A stretch of DNA of 64,000 nt from Clostridiales bacterium UBA7285. GTDB taxonomy: Bacteria > Bacillota > Clostridia > Peptostreptococcales > Anaerovoracaceae. Where the stretch lies: contig DKRJ01000034.1 in the NCBI GenBank assembly GCA_002472145.1, positions 1 through 64,000 of the forward strand, written 5' to 3'. The number at the start of each line of letters is the position of its first letter. Within the stretch, counting starts at the first letter, position 1. Both the position numbers and the translations under genes were made by a program. Of the stretch, positions 35,167-43,295 are shown in pieces. The notes below the pieces were generated by a model. The model was not told the DNA's origin, made no database searches, and saw only the letters and a list, made by a program, of their open reading frames with translations.

Positions 35167-35499
35167 ATGAACAAAAAAGCTAAGAGTCTTCTGGCCGTAG
35201 GCCTCGCTGCGGTCATCGCTTTGTCTGCGACGGCATGCGGGGGAGGCAATAACGACAGCAAGCAGGAAAATACGGATTACAACTCGATGTCCCTCGAGGA
35301 TCTGACAGCCGCGGCTAAGGAAGAGGGTAAGGTAAATTCCGTCGGAATAAAGATCGACGAAAACGTGAAGCTGCGCGTGGATACGCTCTTCCGCAGCTAC
35401 CATCTCTATAGCAGCGGAGAGCCCGTCTATCTTTACGTGCCTAAGCACGACTGCCTGCCTGTGCCTGACGCCGTCGAAGCCGCGGGAGCGAACATATGA
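35167..35499 (+). pseudogene. Chimeric remnant: solute-binding lipoprotein start joined to a probable ABC ATPase (TOBE) end
   Basis: The 110-residue ORF has a lipoprotein signal (ALSATACGGG, Cys near residue 24) and then SMSLEDLTAAAKEEGKVNSVG, the N-terminus typical of iron/polyamine-type solute-binding proteins, normally about 350 residues. After residue 60 the sequence changes to DENVKLRVDTLFRSYHLYSSGEPVYLYVPKHD, resembling the TOBE-type end of a transporter ATPase. The simplest reading is an in-frame deletion of the middle of a binding protein-permease-ATPase operon. The stop overlaps the PHP gene start in ATGA. Confidence 0.55.
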
Positions 35500-36491
35500 A
35501 CACCAAAGATATGATCGGCATCGCCGAAGGCAGACCGCAGTTCGCGGGGAACCTGCACTCTCACACCGTAAATTCCGACGGACATCTGACGCCGGATGAA
35601 TCCGTCGCGCTCTACCGCTCGCACGGATACAGCTTTCTGTGCCTGAACGAGCACGATCTTTTTACGGACTACCGCGATGAATTAGACAGCGGCGATTTCA
35701 TAATCATGCCGGGGATCGAGGCATCCGCGTCGCTTTTTGACGAAAATGATCCGGAATATCGCCTTAAGACGCACCATATGCAGGGCATCCTGGGCACTAA
35801 GGAAATGCAAAGCTCAGCCAAAAAACATTTTTCGCACATGGAAGCTCTCGAGCCTGTAAACGTATACGGAACGTGGGACGGGGCCGCCGCGGCGCAGCGT
35901 CTCTGTGACGAACTCAGATCGCGCGGGTGCGTCGTCTTCTACAACCACCCGGTCTGGAGCCGGGTAGAGACGGAAGAGTTCGAGAATACGGAAGGCCTGA
36001 CGGCGCTTGAGATATATAATTTCGACACCGTGGAAGAAAGCGGCACCGGATACGACACCACTTATTGGGACAGGATGCTGAGAAAGGGAAAGCGCATTTT
36101 CGCGTACGCTTCCGACGATAACCACAACAGCAGTGAAATGCCGGATTCCTGCGGCGGGCGCGTTTTTGTGACGGCTGATGAGCTGGAGCACGACGTCATA
36201 GTGCGTGCACTGACGGAAGGCTCTTTCTACTCGACGTCGGGGCCGGAGATATACGCTTTCGGCGTGTCCGGCGATATCGCGTACGTGCGGTGCAGCGCGT
36301 GCGAACGCGTCAATTTCATCTGCGGCGGCCACGTGAACGCCGGAGGAACGGTGAGAGCAAAAAATTCCTAAGGCGGAAAAAGCCTGCTGGAGGCATCTTT
36401 CAGACTGCGCGGAGACGAAACGTACGTGCGCGCGGAATGTATCGACGAATACGGAAAAACAGCCTGGACTAACGCTGTTTTTCTCGTGTGA
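35496..36491 (+). pseudogene. PHP-domain phosphoesterase with an in-frame UAA near its 3' end
   Basis: The open part (35496-36371) encodes 291 residues of a PHP metal-dependent hydrolase: NLHSHTVNSDG near residue 20, NEHDLF, a GIEAS block and a C-terminal ASDDNHN motif supply the metal ligands. A UAA at 36369-36371 interrupts it. The same frame continues through GGKSLLEASFRLRGDETYV and AECIDEYGKTAWTNAVFLV to UGA at 36491, which is the normal beta-rich ending of this family (RVE..DE.GR.AWSNPI). All PHP motifs precede the UAA, so a shortened enzyme may still act. Its substrate is unknown. Confidence 0.7.
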
Positions 36492-37587
36492 TGCGTCCTC
36501 CCTCGACGCGGAAAACCTCCGCATCAGGTAATTTTTTTAATATCGAGGAATCTATATCCGTCGTCGTGATGAAAAGCTGGTTGTCCTTCATCGTGTCGAT
36601 CAGGAACTCCTGCCGGTGGGCGTCCAGCTCGCTCATTACGTCGTCGAGCAGAAGTATCGCGTCCTCGCCGGTCTCGGTTTTGATCAGCGAAAGCTCGGCT
36701 AATTTAAGCGAAAGCGCGCACGTCCTCTGCTGGCCCTGCGATCCGAAGGTGCGCATATCTATGCCGTTCACGATGAAGTCGATGTCGTCGCGGTGCGGCC
36801 CCGACGACGTGCTGCCGGTCCGCATATCCGTCTCCTGCGAGAGTTTCAGGACGTCATAAAAGTATTCTTCCTGCTCTTTTTCGGTTTCCTTTATCTCTAT
36901 GTCGGGGTCGTAGACTATCCTCAGGGCCTCGCTGCCGCCCGTGATCCCGCTGTGGATGCCGGCGCTGATCCCGCTGATCTTTTCGATGAAGCTCTCGCGC
37001 CTCTTTATGACCTTCGCCCCGAAAGCCGCCAGCTGCGTGTCCCAGACGTCGAGTATGTTCTGGTCTATTCTGTCCTCCTTCAGGTACACGTTTCGCTGAA
37101 GGAGCGTTTTGCGGTATCCGGAGACGCTCTCGTAAAAAGAAGGTGATATCTCGCTCATCTCGCGGTTGAGGAACCTGCGGCGCTTTTCCGGTTCGTCCTT
37201 GACGAGCTTGAGGTCTTCCGGCGAGAAGATGACTATCAAAATATTGTTCAGCAGTTCCGAGGAGCGGCTGAGGCGCTTTTTATCCTTCTTTATCGATTTG
37301 AGTGAGCCTGTCCTGCCTTTAGATATTATCCTGATCTCCACGCTCGTGTCGGCTGCCGCTTTTTCGGCAAAGACAGACACGGCGCAGAAGTCCTCGCCGA
37401 ATTTTATCAGCTCGGAATCCTTTGCCGCGCGGAATGATTTTCCGAACGCAGAAAGATAGATCGCCTCCATCAGGTTCGTCTTGCCCTGCGCGTTATCACC
37501 CAGGATGAGATTGACGTTTTCGCTGAAAGCGATCTTAAGTGAGTCGTAATTTCTGAAGTTTTTAAGTTCGAGTCGTTTGATCCTCAT
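36469..37587 (-). CDS. recF: DNA replication and repair protein RecF
   Basis: A 372-residue SMC-like ATPase that helps load RecA at gaps. The N-terminal LKNFRNYDSLKIAFSENVNLILGDNAQGKTNLMEAIY contains Walker A; the C-terminal signature SQGQQRTCALSLKLAEL and Walker B ILLLDDVMSELD are intact. It is third in the dnaA-dnaN-recF series, 56 bp after dnaN; the small S4-domain gene (yaaA/rlbA) often found between them is absent. Its 3' end overlaps the end of the facing PHP pseudogene by 23 bp. Confidence 0.96.
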   Translation of the reverse strand: MRIKRLELKNFRNYDSLKIAFSENVNLILGDNAQGKTNLMEAIYLSAFGKSFRAAKDSELIKFGEDFCAVSVFAEKAAADTSVEIRIISKGRTGSLKSIKKDKKRLSRSSELLNNILIVIFSPEDLKLVKDEPEKRRRFLNREMSEISPSFYESVSGYRKTLLQRNVYLKEDRIDQNILDVWDTQLAAFGAKVIKRRESFIEKISGISAGIHSGITGGSEALRIVYDPDIEIKETEKEQEEYFYDVLKLSQETDMRTGSTSSGPHRDDIDFIVNGIDMRTFGSQGQQRTCALSLKLAELSLIKTETGEDAILLLDDVMSELDAHRQEFLIDTMKDNQLFITTTDIDSSILKKLPDAEVFRVEGGRITREKQR

Positions 37588-37643
37588 CTATATGAGACTG
37601 ACATGTTCCGGGCCGTGATGTGTCATGACCGGTCTTTTAACGA

Positions 37644-38783
37644 TCAGTTATTCGCCAGCCTTACAGGAAGGAGAAGGTAGACGTAGGAATCCGGGTCGGG
37701 CGCTCCGTCGCAAGGCGTGACGACGCACGGCGTAACGCCGGTGTTGAATTTCATCGTGATCTCCTCATCGTCTATCGCCCTCAGTATATCGAGCAGATAT
37801 TTCGAATTGAAGCCGATGTCCAGATCATCGCCGTTCTTGACACAGAGGATATCCTCCACGACTTCACCCTCTTCGGATCTCGATGAGATCTCGACGAGAT
37901 TTTCTCTGAGAGAAAGTTTGATGAGGTTGTTTTTTCCCTCTCGCGCGAGCAGAGACGCTCTTTCGGCGCCTTCGGCTAGATCGCTCTTTCTGATCCTCAC
38001 CTCTATGCGGGAATCTTTAGGGAGGATGTCGCCGTATTTAAGGAACTGTCCGGCGAGAAGGCGCGTTACCACAGTTACGTTCCCGATGTTGAAAACAGCG
38101 CTCTTTTTATCGGCGAGTATGGTCATTTCGTCATCCGATGAAGCGTCGGATGAAGCGTTTTCGGAAATTATCTTTGATATCTCGTTCATTATCGGTGCGG
38201 AGATGATAACGCTGCTTTCCTCTTCGTTTACCGCCGCTTCCTGCGTGATGGCCATCCTGTAGCCGTCGATCGCGACCATCCTGACGTTATCATTATTAAG
38301 TTCGACGAGGATGCCTGTTATCACTCCCTTTGTCTGATCTATGCTCGCGGCAAAGGAAGTCTTTCTGACCATGTCGCAGAACGTCGCTTTGTTTATTTTG
38401 ATGAGCGATGCGTTTTTCTCCGTATTGATTATATTAGGGAATTCATCGGCAGGCATGCAGACGATGTTGAAATTCGAGGATCCGCACTTGATCGACATGC
38501 TTTTTTCGTCGGCCTCTACCAGAACGTCTCCTCCCGGCATCTTCCTGACGATGTCGCCGAAAAGCCTCGCCTGTACCACGGTAGTTCCCTTTTCGCTATC
38601 CTCTACTTCGATCTTATTTTCAATGGTTATGTCCATATCGGATGCGGTCATCTTCAGGATTCCGTCGTCCTCTATCTGAAGGAGGATCCCCTTGAGCGTA
38701 GGTATCGTCGTTCTCGGGCTTACCGCCTTGGAAACGATATTGATTGCTTTTGTCAGTACCTGCTGATTGCATTTGAATTTCAT
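37644..38783 (-). CDS. dnaN: DNA polymerase III beta subunit (sliding clamp)
   Basis: A 379-residue clamp protein with three similar domains. The start MKFKCNQQVLTKAINIVSKAVSPR and the ends YVYLLLPVRLANN match the family, and the C-terminal VTPC...YLLLPVR segment forms part of the protein-binding pocket. GGAGG lies 6 nt before the start. It is separated from dnaA by 224 bp with origin-like sequence. Confidence 0.97.
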   Translation of the reverse strand: MKFKCNQQVLTKAINIVSKAVSPRTTIPTLKGILLQIEDDGILKMTASDMDITIENKIEVEDSEKGTTVVQARLFGDIVRKMPGGDVLVEADEKSMSIKCGSSNFNIVCMPADEFPNIINTEKNASLIKINKATFCDMVRKTSFAASIDQTKGVITGILVELNNDNVRMVAIDGYRMAITQEAAVNEEESSVIISAPIMNEISKIISENASSDASSDDEMTILADKKSAVFNIGNVTVVTRLLAGQFLKYGDILPKDSRIEVRIRKSDLAEGAERASLLAREGKNNLIKLSLRENLVEISSRSEEGEVVEDILCVKNGDDLDIGFNSKYLLDILRAIDDEEITMKFNTGVTPCVVTPCDGAPDPDSYVYLLLPVRLANN

Positions 38784-39007
38784 GATGACCTCCGCTCGCG
38801 GTTAATATTATATATTTATTGATTCAGTAGTAGTAATAGTAAGGGCTTATGATATCTTTCATAACTGCCTCCGTCGTTGATTTTATCGGAAGTTCCAGTT
38901 ATTAAAAGTATACGGAAAACCCTGTTGATAACTTTTTATTATTTTTGATAACTTTCCCGGTTAGGGTTCAATATCCGTTGATATCCGTTAATATTTATCA
39001 TTATCCG
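38784..39007. other. dnaA-dnaN spacer with origin features
   Basis: The spacer holds an AT-only run (38802-38820), a run of TAG/TAA triplets (38825-38843), a near-consensus DnaA box TGTTGATAA (38923-38931, one mismatch to TTATNCACA on the minus strand), two TTGATAACTTT copies (38926-38936 and 38945-38955), and a 10-bp tandem array (38971-39010). This order resembles the unwinding region plus DnaA-trio of Bacillus oriC, which also lies after dnaA. Confidence 0.6.
38824..38862 (-). CDS. Possible 12-codon leader ORF before dnaN
   Basis: GGAGG (38868-38872) lies 5 nt before an ATG opening the ORF MKDIISPYYYYY and a UGA stop. The five tyrosine codons are the complement of the TAG/TAA triplet run. 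It may be chance overlap with a DnaA-trio or a real leader peptide. Confidence 0.3.
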   Translation of the reverse strand: MKDIISPYYYYY

Positions 39008-39010
39008 TCA
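38971..39010 (-). repeat. Four 10-bp tandem units at the dnaA stop
   Basis: ATATCCGTTG, ATATCCGTTA, ATATTTATCA and TTATCCGTCA follow in exact 10-bp register, the last containing the dnaA stop. They contain TTATCCG-like partial DnaA boxes. Confidence 0.6.
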
Positions 39011-40372
39011 ATAGCTGCTGCTGATCTCTTCCTTCAGCATCTCTATCTCTTCGGCTTTTGATTTATCCGATTTTATCTCTTCCTCTATCTTCTCAACGGC
39101 GTGCTTTACGGTCGAATAGTGCTTGTTTCCGAAGATCGCGCCTATCTTAGGGAGAGAAAGGTCCGTCATGGTCCGGCAGAGATACATAGCAACGTGTCTC
39201 GGATATGTGAGAGTCGCTACGCGCGTTTCCGAATCGAGATCGGAGATCTTGATTTTATAGTGTTTGCAGACGACGGATCTTATCTTTTCCGGAGTGATGT
39301 TATATCCTCCAACCATTATATCTTTCAGTACGCGTTTTGCAAAGGCGACGTCGGGTTTTTCACCCATCAGTTCGGAAAAAGTGATGACCCTGGAAAACGC
39401 GCCTTCTAGCTCGCGAATGTTGTCTTTGATGCGCTCGGAGATCATCTCTATGATCTCGCGTATGTCGTCATCGACCTCGATGTTCATGTTCTCGGCTTTT
39501 TTGCGGAGGATGGCGACGCGCAGCTCGTAGTCCGGAGGCTGTATGCCGGCCGTCATGTTCCACGAGAAACGGGAGCGCAGGCGCCCGTCCAGATTCGTCA
39601 GCCTCGCCGGAGGCCTGTCGCTGGAGAGGATGATCTGCTTGTTTTCCTTATACAGAGCGTTGAAAGTGTGGAAAAACTCCTCCTGCGTACCTTCTTTTCC
39701 TTCGAGGAACTGGATGTCGTCTATGAGAAGGACGTCGGCGAGGCGGTATTTGTTCTTGAATTCCGTCGATCTGTTTTCGGAAAGGCTCTTTATGAAGTCG
39801 TTGGTGAACGTTTCGGCCGAAACGTAAAGGATCTTCAGATTTTCGTAGTTTTCGAGCATATATATGCCGATGGCGTTCATGAGGTGGGTCTTTCCCAGGC
39901 CCGATCCGCCGTAGATAAACAGAGGATTGTAGACCTCTGAAGGCGTTCCCGCGACGGCTTTGCATGCCGCAGCAGCCAGGTTGTTGCTCTCCCCTACCAC
40001 AAAATTATCGAACGTGTATTTAGGATTGAATATCTTTTCCTTCTTGAAGCCTATGTTCAGGTTGAAGGAGGACGTCGAGGATTTTCCTTCCTGCTTGGGT
40101 CTGCGCGAATATTCGTATGAGTTCTTTACCACGACGCGGTAGTTCTCGCCCGTGACGTTGAGAAAACTGTTCTCTATCACGTGGGTATAGCGCGTGCGCA
40201 GTATGTTGGTGATGATATCTTTATCCGTTGAAATATACGCGATCTTAGGCTCTTCGGTCAGTTCTGCTATGGCCGCCGGGCGAAAAAAATTGTTAAACGC
40301 CGCCTCGGTCACGTTCTGCCTTATGTCCTCTTTGACTCTGTTCCAGATTTCTGCTTCTTTAATACGTTCCAT
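39008..40372 (-). CDS. dnaA: Chromosomal replication initiator DnaA
   Basis: A 454-residue initiator with all four domains: the N-terminal DnaA_N (residues 1-80), a short linker, and an AAA+ domain with Walker A GGSGLGKTHL near residue 155 and Walker B VLLIDDIQFLEGKE. The C-terminal DNA-binding domain carries the signature VATLTYPRHVAMYLCRTMTDLSLPKIGAIFGNKHYSTVKHA. It binds DnaA boxes to open the origin. Its own promoter spacer contains a box-like TTATCCTAA, consistent with autoregulation. Confidence 0.98.
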   Translation of the reverse strand: MERIKEAEIWNRVKEDIRQNVTEAAFNNFFRPAAIAELTEEPKIAYISTDKDIITNILRTRYTHVIENSFLNVTGENYRVVVKNSYEYSRRPKQEGKSSTSSFNLNIGFKKEKIFNPKYTFDNFVVGESNNLAAAACKAVAGTPSEVYNPLFIYGGSGLGKTHLMNAIGIYMLENYENLKILYVSAETFTNDFIKSLSENRSTEFKNKYRLADVLLIDDIQFLEGKEGTQEEFFHTFNALYKENKQIILSSDRPPARLTNLDGRLRSRFSWNMTAGIQPPDYELRVAILRKKAENMNIEVDDDIREIIEMISERIKDNIRELEGAFSRVITFSELMGEKPDVAFAKRVLKDIMVGGYNITPEKIRSVVCKHYKIKISDLDSETRVATLTYPRHVAMYLCRTMTDLSLPKIGAIFGNKHYSTVKHAVEKIEEEIKSDKSKAEEIEMLKEEISSSY

Positions 40373-40406
40373 GATATTTTCTGCTCCTGAAAGTGTCGCA
40401 GATAAT

Positions 40407-40435
40407 ATTTTACGAAATAAGTTATCCTAAAGCAA
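40407..40435 (-). promoter_or_regulatory. dnaA promoter
   Basis: On the minus strand TTGCTT (40430-40435), a 17-bp spacer and TAAAAT (40407-40412). The spacer contains a DnaA-box-like TTATCCTAA on the plus strand. Confidence 0.6.
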
Positions 40436-40475
40436 GTGCAAAACCACCCCTTTGAAAATATAATTATCAAAACAC

Positions 40476-40496
40476 TTATCCACATGTTGTGGATAA
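40476..40496. promoter_or_regulatory. Two inverted perfect DnaA boxes
   Basis: TTATCCACA (40476-40484) and its inverse TGTGGATAA (40488-40496) are separated by 3 bp. Confidence 0.9.
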
Positions 40497-40519
40497 CTTT
40501 ATTCCTTACAATCCTCGTG

Positions 40520-40548
40520 TTGACAACGATGTAATTAAAAAGTAAAAT
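40520..40548 (+). promoter_or_regulatory. rpmH promoter
   Basis: TTGACA (40520-40525), a 17-bp spacer and TAAAAT (40543-40548). Confidence 0.75.
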
Positions 40549-40615
40549 TATTGCGTATGCACTATTGAAATTCAGATAGTGCCGGTATTCTGAAAGAAGG
40601 AGGACAGATTTAAAA

Positions 40616-40750
40616 ATGAAACAGACTTTCCAGCCTAAAAACAGGCAGAGAATGAAAGAACACGGCTTCAGGAAGAGAATGTCTACGAAAAACGGCAGAA
40701 ACGTTCTTAAGAGAAGAAGACTCAGAGGAAGAAAGCGCCTGTCCGCATAG
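40616..40750 (+). CDS. rpmH: 50S ribosomal protein L34
   Basis: A 44-residue, very basic protein, MKQTFQPKNRQRMKEHGF onward, with the L34 signature (K-x-T-x-Q-P) and a second half of Arg/Lys with STKNGRNVLKRRR. It is a structural protein of the large ribosomal subunit. AGGAGG precedes the start. It opens the rightward operon rpmH-rnpA-yidD-yidC-jag, conserved next to dnaA in most bacteria. Confidence 0.97.
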   Translation: MKQTFQPKNRQRMKEHGFRKRMSTKNGRNVLKRRRLRGRKRLSA

Positions 40751-40766
40751 TTCCGAGTATTTTCTT

Positions 40767-41129
40767 ATGCTGAAGAAAACCGTGCTCAGAAAAAAGTCCG
40801 ACTTTGACGCGATCTACAGGACCGGGAAATCGGCGGGAGACAGATATGTCGTGGTATTCGCCAGACCGAACGGCCTCGGATACGGCAGGACCGCCTTTCT
40901 CGCGAGCAAAAAAGTCGGAGGCAGCGTGGAGCGCAGCAGAGCGAGACGTCTCATGAAGGAGAGCTACAGGTCTCTTTCCGGAAGCTGCAGGGATTGTTTT
41001 GATATCGTAATCATCGCGCGCGCTGCCATCAACGGGAAAAAATGCGGAGAGGTCGAGGCTTCCCTCCTATCCGCGCTGAAGAGAGCCGGGGCGCTTAAAC
41101 AGAATGAGGAAAATAGGCCGCGCAGCTGA
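40767..41129 (+). CDS. rnpA: Ribonuclease P protein component
   Basis: A 120-residue basic protein that helps the RNase P RNA remove 5' leaders from tRNA precursors. The LKKKSDFDAIYRTGKS-type start (here LRKKSDFDAIYRTGKSAGDRYVVVFA) and the second-half helix are present. The family signature RNRxKR reads ERSRARR here, with Ser in place of the conserved Asn. The start has no clear ribosome site and lies 16 bp after rpmH. The end overlaps yidD by 26 nt. Confidence 0.93.
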   Translation: MLKKTVLRKKSDFDAIYRTGKSAGDRYVVVFARPNGLGYGRTAFLASKKVGGSVERSRARRLMKESYRSLSGSCRDCFDIVIIARAAINGKKCGEVEASLLSALKRAGALKQNEENRPRS

Positions 41130-41346
41130 TTTTCTGCTTACGCAGGCTGCTGTGCTTCTCATCACGTTCTATCAGAAGTTCATATCGCCTCTGAAACCGC
41201 ACACGTGCAGGTTCTATCCGACGTGTTCGGCCTATTTCATTCAGGCTCTGCGCAAATACGGCTTTTTGAAAGGAAGCCTGCTCGGGTTCAAACGCATAAT
41301 TAGATGCCATCCTTGGAATCCGGGCGGATATGACCCTGTGCCTTAA
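41104..41346 (+). CDS. yidD: Membrane protein insertion efficiency factor YidD
   Basis: An 80-residue protein of the YidD family, which aids YidC-dependent insertion at the membrane. The hallmark FYQKFISPLKPHTCRFYPTCSAYFIQALRKYG has three conserved cysteines or positions around CRFYPTCS, and HPWNPGGYDPVP closes the protein. An amphipathic N-terminal segment should hold it to the membrane. It overlaps rnpA by 26 nt and lies 28 bp before yidC. Confidence 0.95.
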   Translation: MRKIGRAADFLLTQAAVLLITFYQKFISPLKPHTCRFYPTCSAYFIQALRKYGFLKGSLLGFKRIIRCHPWNPGGYDPVP

Positions 41347-41374
41347 AGGCGCCGGGCGGGGAGAAAACAACTAA

Positions 41375-42085
41375 ATGGGAAATATTATCGCAAAGCCTTT
41401 CGCTTTGCTGCTGTCTCTGTTTTACAGCCTGACCGGGCATTACTGGCTCGCCATCGTCGTACTTTCGGTTCTCGTCAGAGGAGCCATGTACCCGATATAT
41501 AAAAAGCAGATACTCTCGACGGCGGGCATGACCGACCTGCAGCCGAAGATAAACCAAATACAGCAGAAATACGCCAACGACAAGCAGATGATGAACCAGA
41601 AGATCGCTGAGTTGTATAAGGAGGAGGGCGTGAATCCCACTTCGGGATGCCTGCCTATGATCGTACAGCTTATCGTCATTTCCGGTCTTTTTGTTCTGCT
41701 CCGCTACCCGCTCAACTACCTGAGCGACGATATGGTCTTTGCCGTACACGAATCGTTCCTGTGGATCAGAGACCTCAGCCAGCCTGACCCGTGGATCCTT
41801 CCGATAATGTCCGGCGTCGCTACGTTCTTTGCGTACACGATGTCCACGAGCAATAACATCAACTCGACGGGCGGCAGCCAGGGCGGCATGAAGGCGATGT
41901 CCTACATTTTCCCGATACTGATCGTCTGGCTCTCCAGATCGTATCCGGCGGGCCTGGCCATCTACTGGTTCATTTCCCAGTTCATGCAGATCTTTTTCAA
42001 CATCAGGTATAACCAGATCCGCAAGGAAATGAAGGCAAAGAAAGAATACGAGGCGAGAAAGGGCAAAGTCGGCTTTGAAGTTTAG
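41375..42085 (+). CDS. yidC: Membrane protein insertase YidC
   Basis: A 236-residue short-type (Gram-positive) YidC/Oxa1 insertase with five predicted helices: HYWLAIVVLSVLVRGAMYPI near residue 23, PMIVQLIVISGLFVLLRYPL near residue 95, and SYIFPILIVWLSRSYPAGLAIYWFISQFMQIF near the end. The conserved Arg in the first helix region (LVRGAMYP) is present. The N-terminus has no lipoprotein cysteine, unlike many Bacillus homologues. Confidence 0.95.
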   Translation: MGNIIAKPFALLLSLFYSLTGHYWLAIVVLSVLVRGAMYPIYKKQILSTAGMTDLQPKINQIQQKYANDKQMMNQKIAELYKEEGVNPTSGCLPMIVQLIVISGLFVLLRYPLNYLSDDMVFAVHESFLWIRDLSQPDPWILPIMSGVATFFAYTMSTSNNINSTGGSQGGMKAMSYIFPILIVWLSRSYPAGLAIYWFISQFMQIFFNIRYNQIRKEMKAKKEYEARKGKVGFEV

Positions 42086-42196
42086 CCGTTCAGCCGGCGC
42101 CCGGTCCTGCCGTGAGCGGGGCCGCGGAACGCGAACGCCCTGAGGCCTTTTGATCAAGAATCGCACATAAGACAGAAAAGATAGAGGAAATTTAAT

Positions 42197-43189
42197 ATGG
42201 ATGTTTCGGAAAAATGGGGCGACAGCGTAGACGCCGCTGTGGAGCTTGCGCTCCAGGATCTGCACGCCACGCCCGACGAAGTAGACGTTGAAATTTTGGA
42301 ACAGCCTTCCAAAGGCTTCCTGGGACTCGGCGCGAAACTCGCTTTTGTCCGCGTCACGAGAAAGGACTCCGGAAACAATGAGGAAAAAGAGGAATCCCCT
42401 CTCGGTTCCCCGATCGGCCTTACGCCAAAGAAAAACGGCGCCCAAAAATCCATCCTCGAACTGGGCAGAGACTTAGACGAGGATGAATCCGAGGACACAC
42501 ATAAGGAAAAGACCGTCGAGGACGTCATTCCTTTCGACGAACTCCAGCCTAAGAAGAGAAAGCCGCATCACAGGGAGGCTCCGCAGTATCACGCCGCGGA
42601 GGAACAGCCTTCCGCTCCGGCGCGCAGGCAGAAGCGCCGCTCTGATAAGAAGGATGAAAAACGCGTCGAAAAACGCGACTACGATAAGATAATCGCTTCG
42701 GTGGAACCAATAATCCAGCCCGTCGACCCTGCCACGCTGACAGAACTGACGGATTCCGAGGCCTTCGACTTCCTGAAGAACATGATCAAGGCCATGGATA
42801 TAGACGTTTCGGTCACCGGAGCAACAGACGGAAGTTCTCTGTATTTCCACATCGCGGGCAAGGACTCCGGCACCGTCATCGGCAAGCGCGGAGCCACTCT
42901 CGACGCGATCCAGTATCTGACGAGCCTCGTCGCAAACAAGGGCGGGGAGGAATACGTCAGGGTCGTCGTGGATGCCGAGAATTACAGAGCAAAGCGCGAG
43001 GCGGCGCTTGAAAAATTCGCCCTCAGGCTTTCGGATAAAGTCGCTAGAACGGGCCGCAGCGTGAAACTCGAGCCTATGAACCCATACGAGCGGAAGGTGA
43101 TCCATTCCACGCTCCAGAAGGATTCGCGCGTCACTACACGCAGCGAGGGCGAGGACCCTTACAGAAGGGTCGTCATCGAGCCTAAATAG
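42197..43189 (+). CDS. khpB: RNA-binding protein Jag/KhpB
   Basis: A 330-residue protein with the three Jag parts: an N-terminal Jag_N domain (EILEQPSKGFLGLGAKLAFVRV near residue 35), a long charged linker (residues 65-175, rich in Lys, Asp and Glu), a KH domain with GKRGATLDAIQYL near residue 235, and a C-terminal R3H domain ending in HSTLQKDSRVTTRSEGEDPYRRVVIEPK. KhpB binds RNA with KhpA and affects cell shape and division. It closes the rpmH operon before a strong terminator. Confidence 0.94.
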   Translation: MDVSEKWGDSVDAAVELALQDLHATPDEVDVEILEQPSKGFLGLGAKLAFVRVTRKDSGNNEEKEESPLGSPIGLTPKKNGAQKSILELGRDLDEDESEDTHKEKTVEDVIPFDELQPKKRKPHHREAPQYHAAEEQPSAPARRQKRRSDKKDEKRVEKRDYDKIIASVEPIIQPVDPATLTELTDSEAFDFLKNMIKAMDIDVSVTGATDGSSLYFHIAGKDSGTVIGKRGATLDAIQYLTSLVANKGGEEYVRVVVDAENYRAKREAALEKFALRLSDKVARTGRSVKLEPMNPYERKVIHSTLQKDSRVTTRSEGEDPYRRVVIEPK

Positions 43190-43206
43190 CGCGGATGCGT
43201 AAACCG

Positions 43207-43240
43207 GCGGGCTGTCCTGTCAAGGGGCGGCCCGATTTTT
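43207..43240 (+). terminator. Terminator after khpB
   Basis: CGGGC...GCCCG with further GUCC/GGGGC pairing, followed by A and six T, 17 bp past the stop. Confidence 0.8.
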
Positions 43241-43295
43241 TATCTGCAGGCATGCGGCCGCGCTGTATAATCAGTCTTAAGGAGCTGAAAAACAA

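Larger units (their letters stand above)
40373..40615. other. oriC: Candidate oriC region between dnaA and rpmH
   Basis: A 243-bp AT-rich divergent region with two perfect DnaA boxes facing each other, TTATCCACA (40476-40484) and TGTGGATAA (40488-40496), and weaker ones, TTATCCTAA (40422-40430) and TTATCAAAA (40464-40472). Both flanking promoters are inside it. With the dnaA-dnaN spacer it probably forms a bipartite origin as in Bacillus. Confidence 0.75.

Noticed and set aside
36369..36371. Selenocysteine- or pyrrolysine-type recoding in the PHP gene
   Set aside because: The codon is UAA, not UGA or UAG, and no recoding structure is seen.
37588..37643. yaaA/rlbA S4-domain gene between dnaN and recF
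   Set aside because: Only 56 bp are present, too short for this gene.
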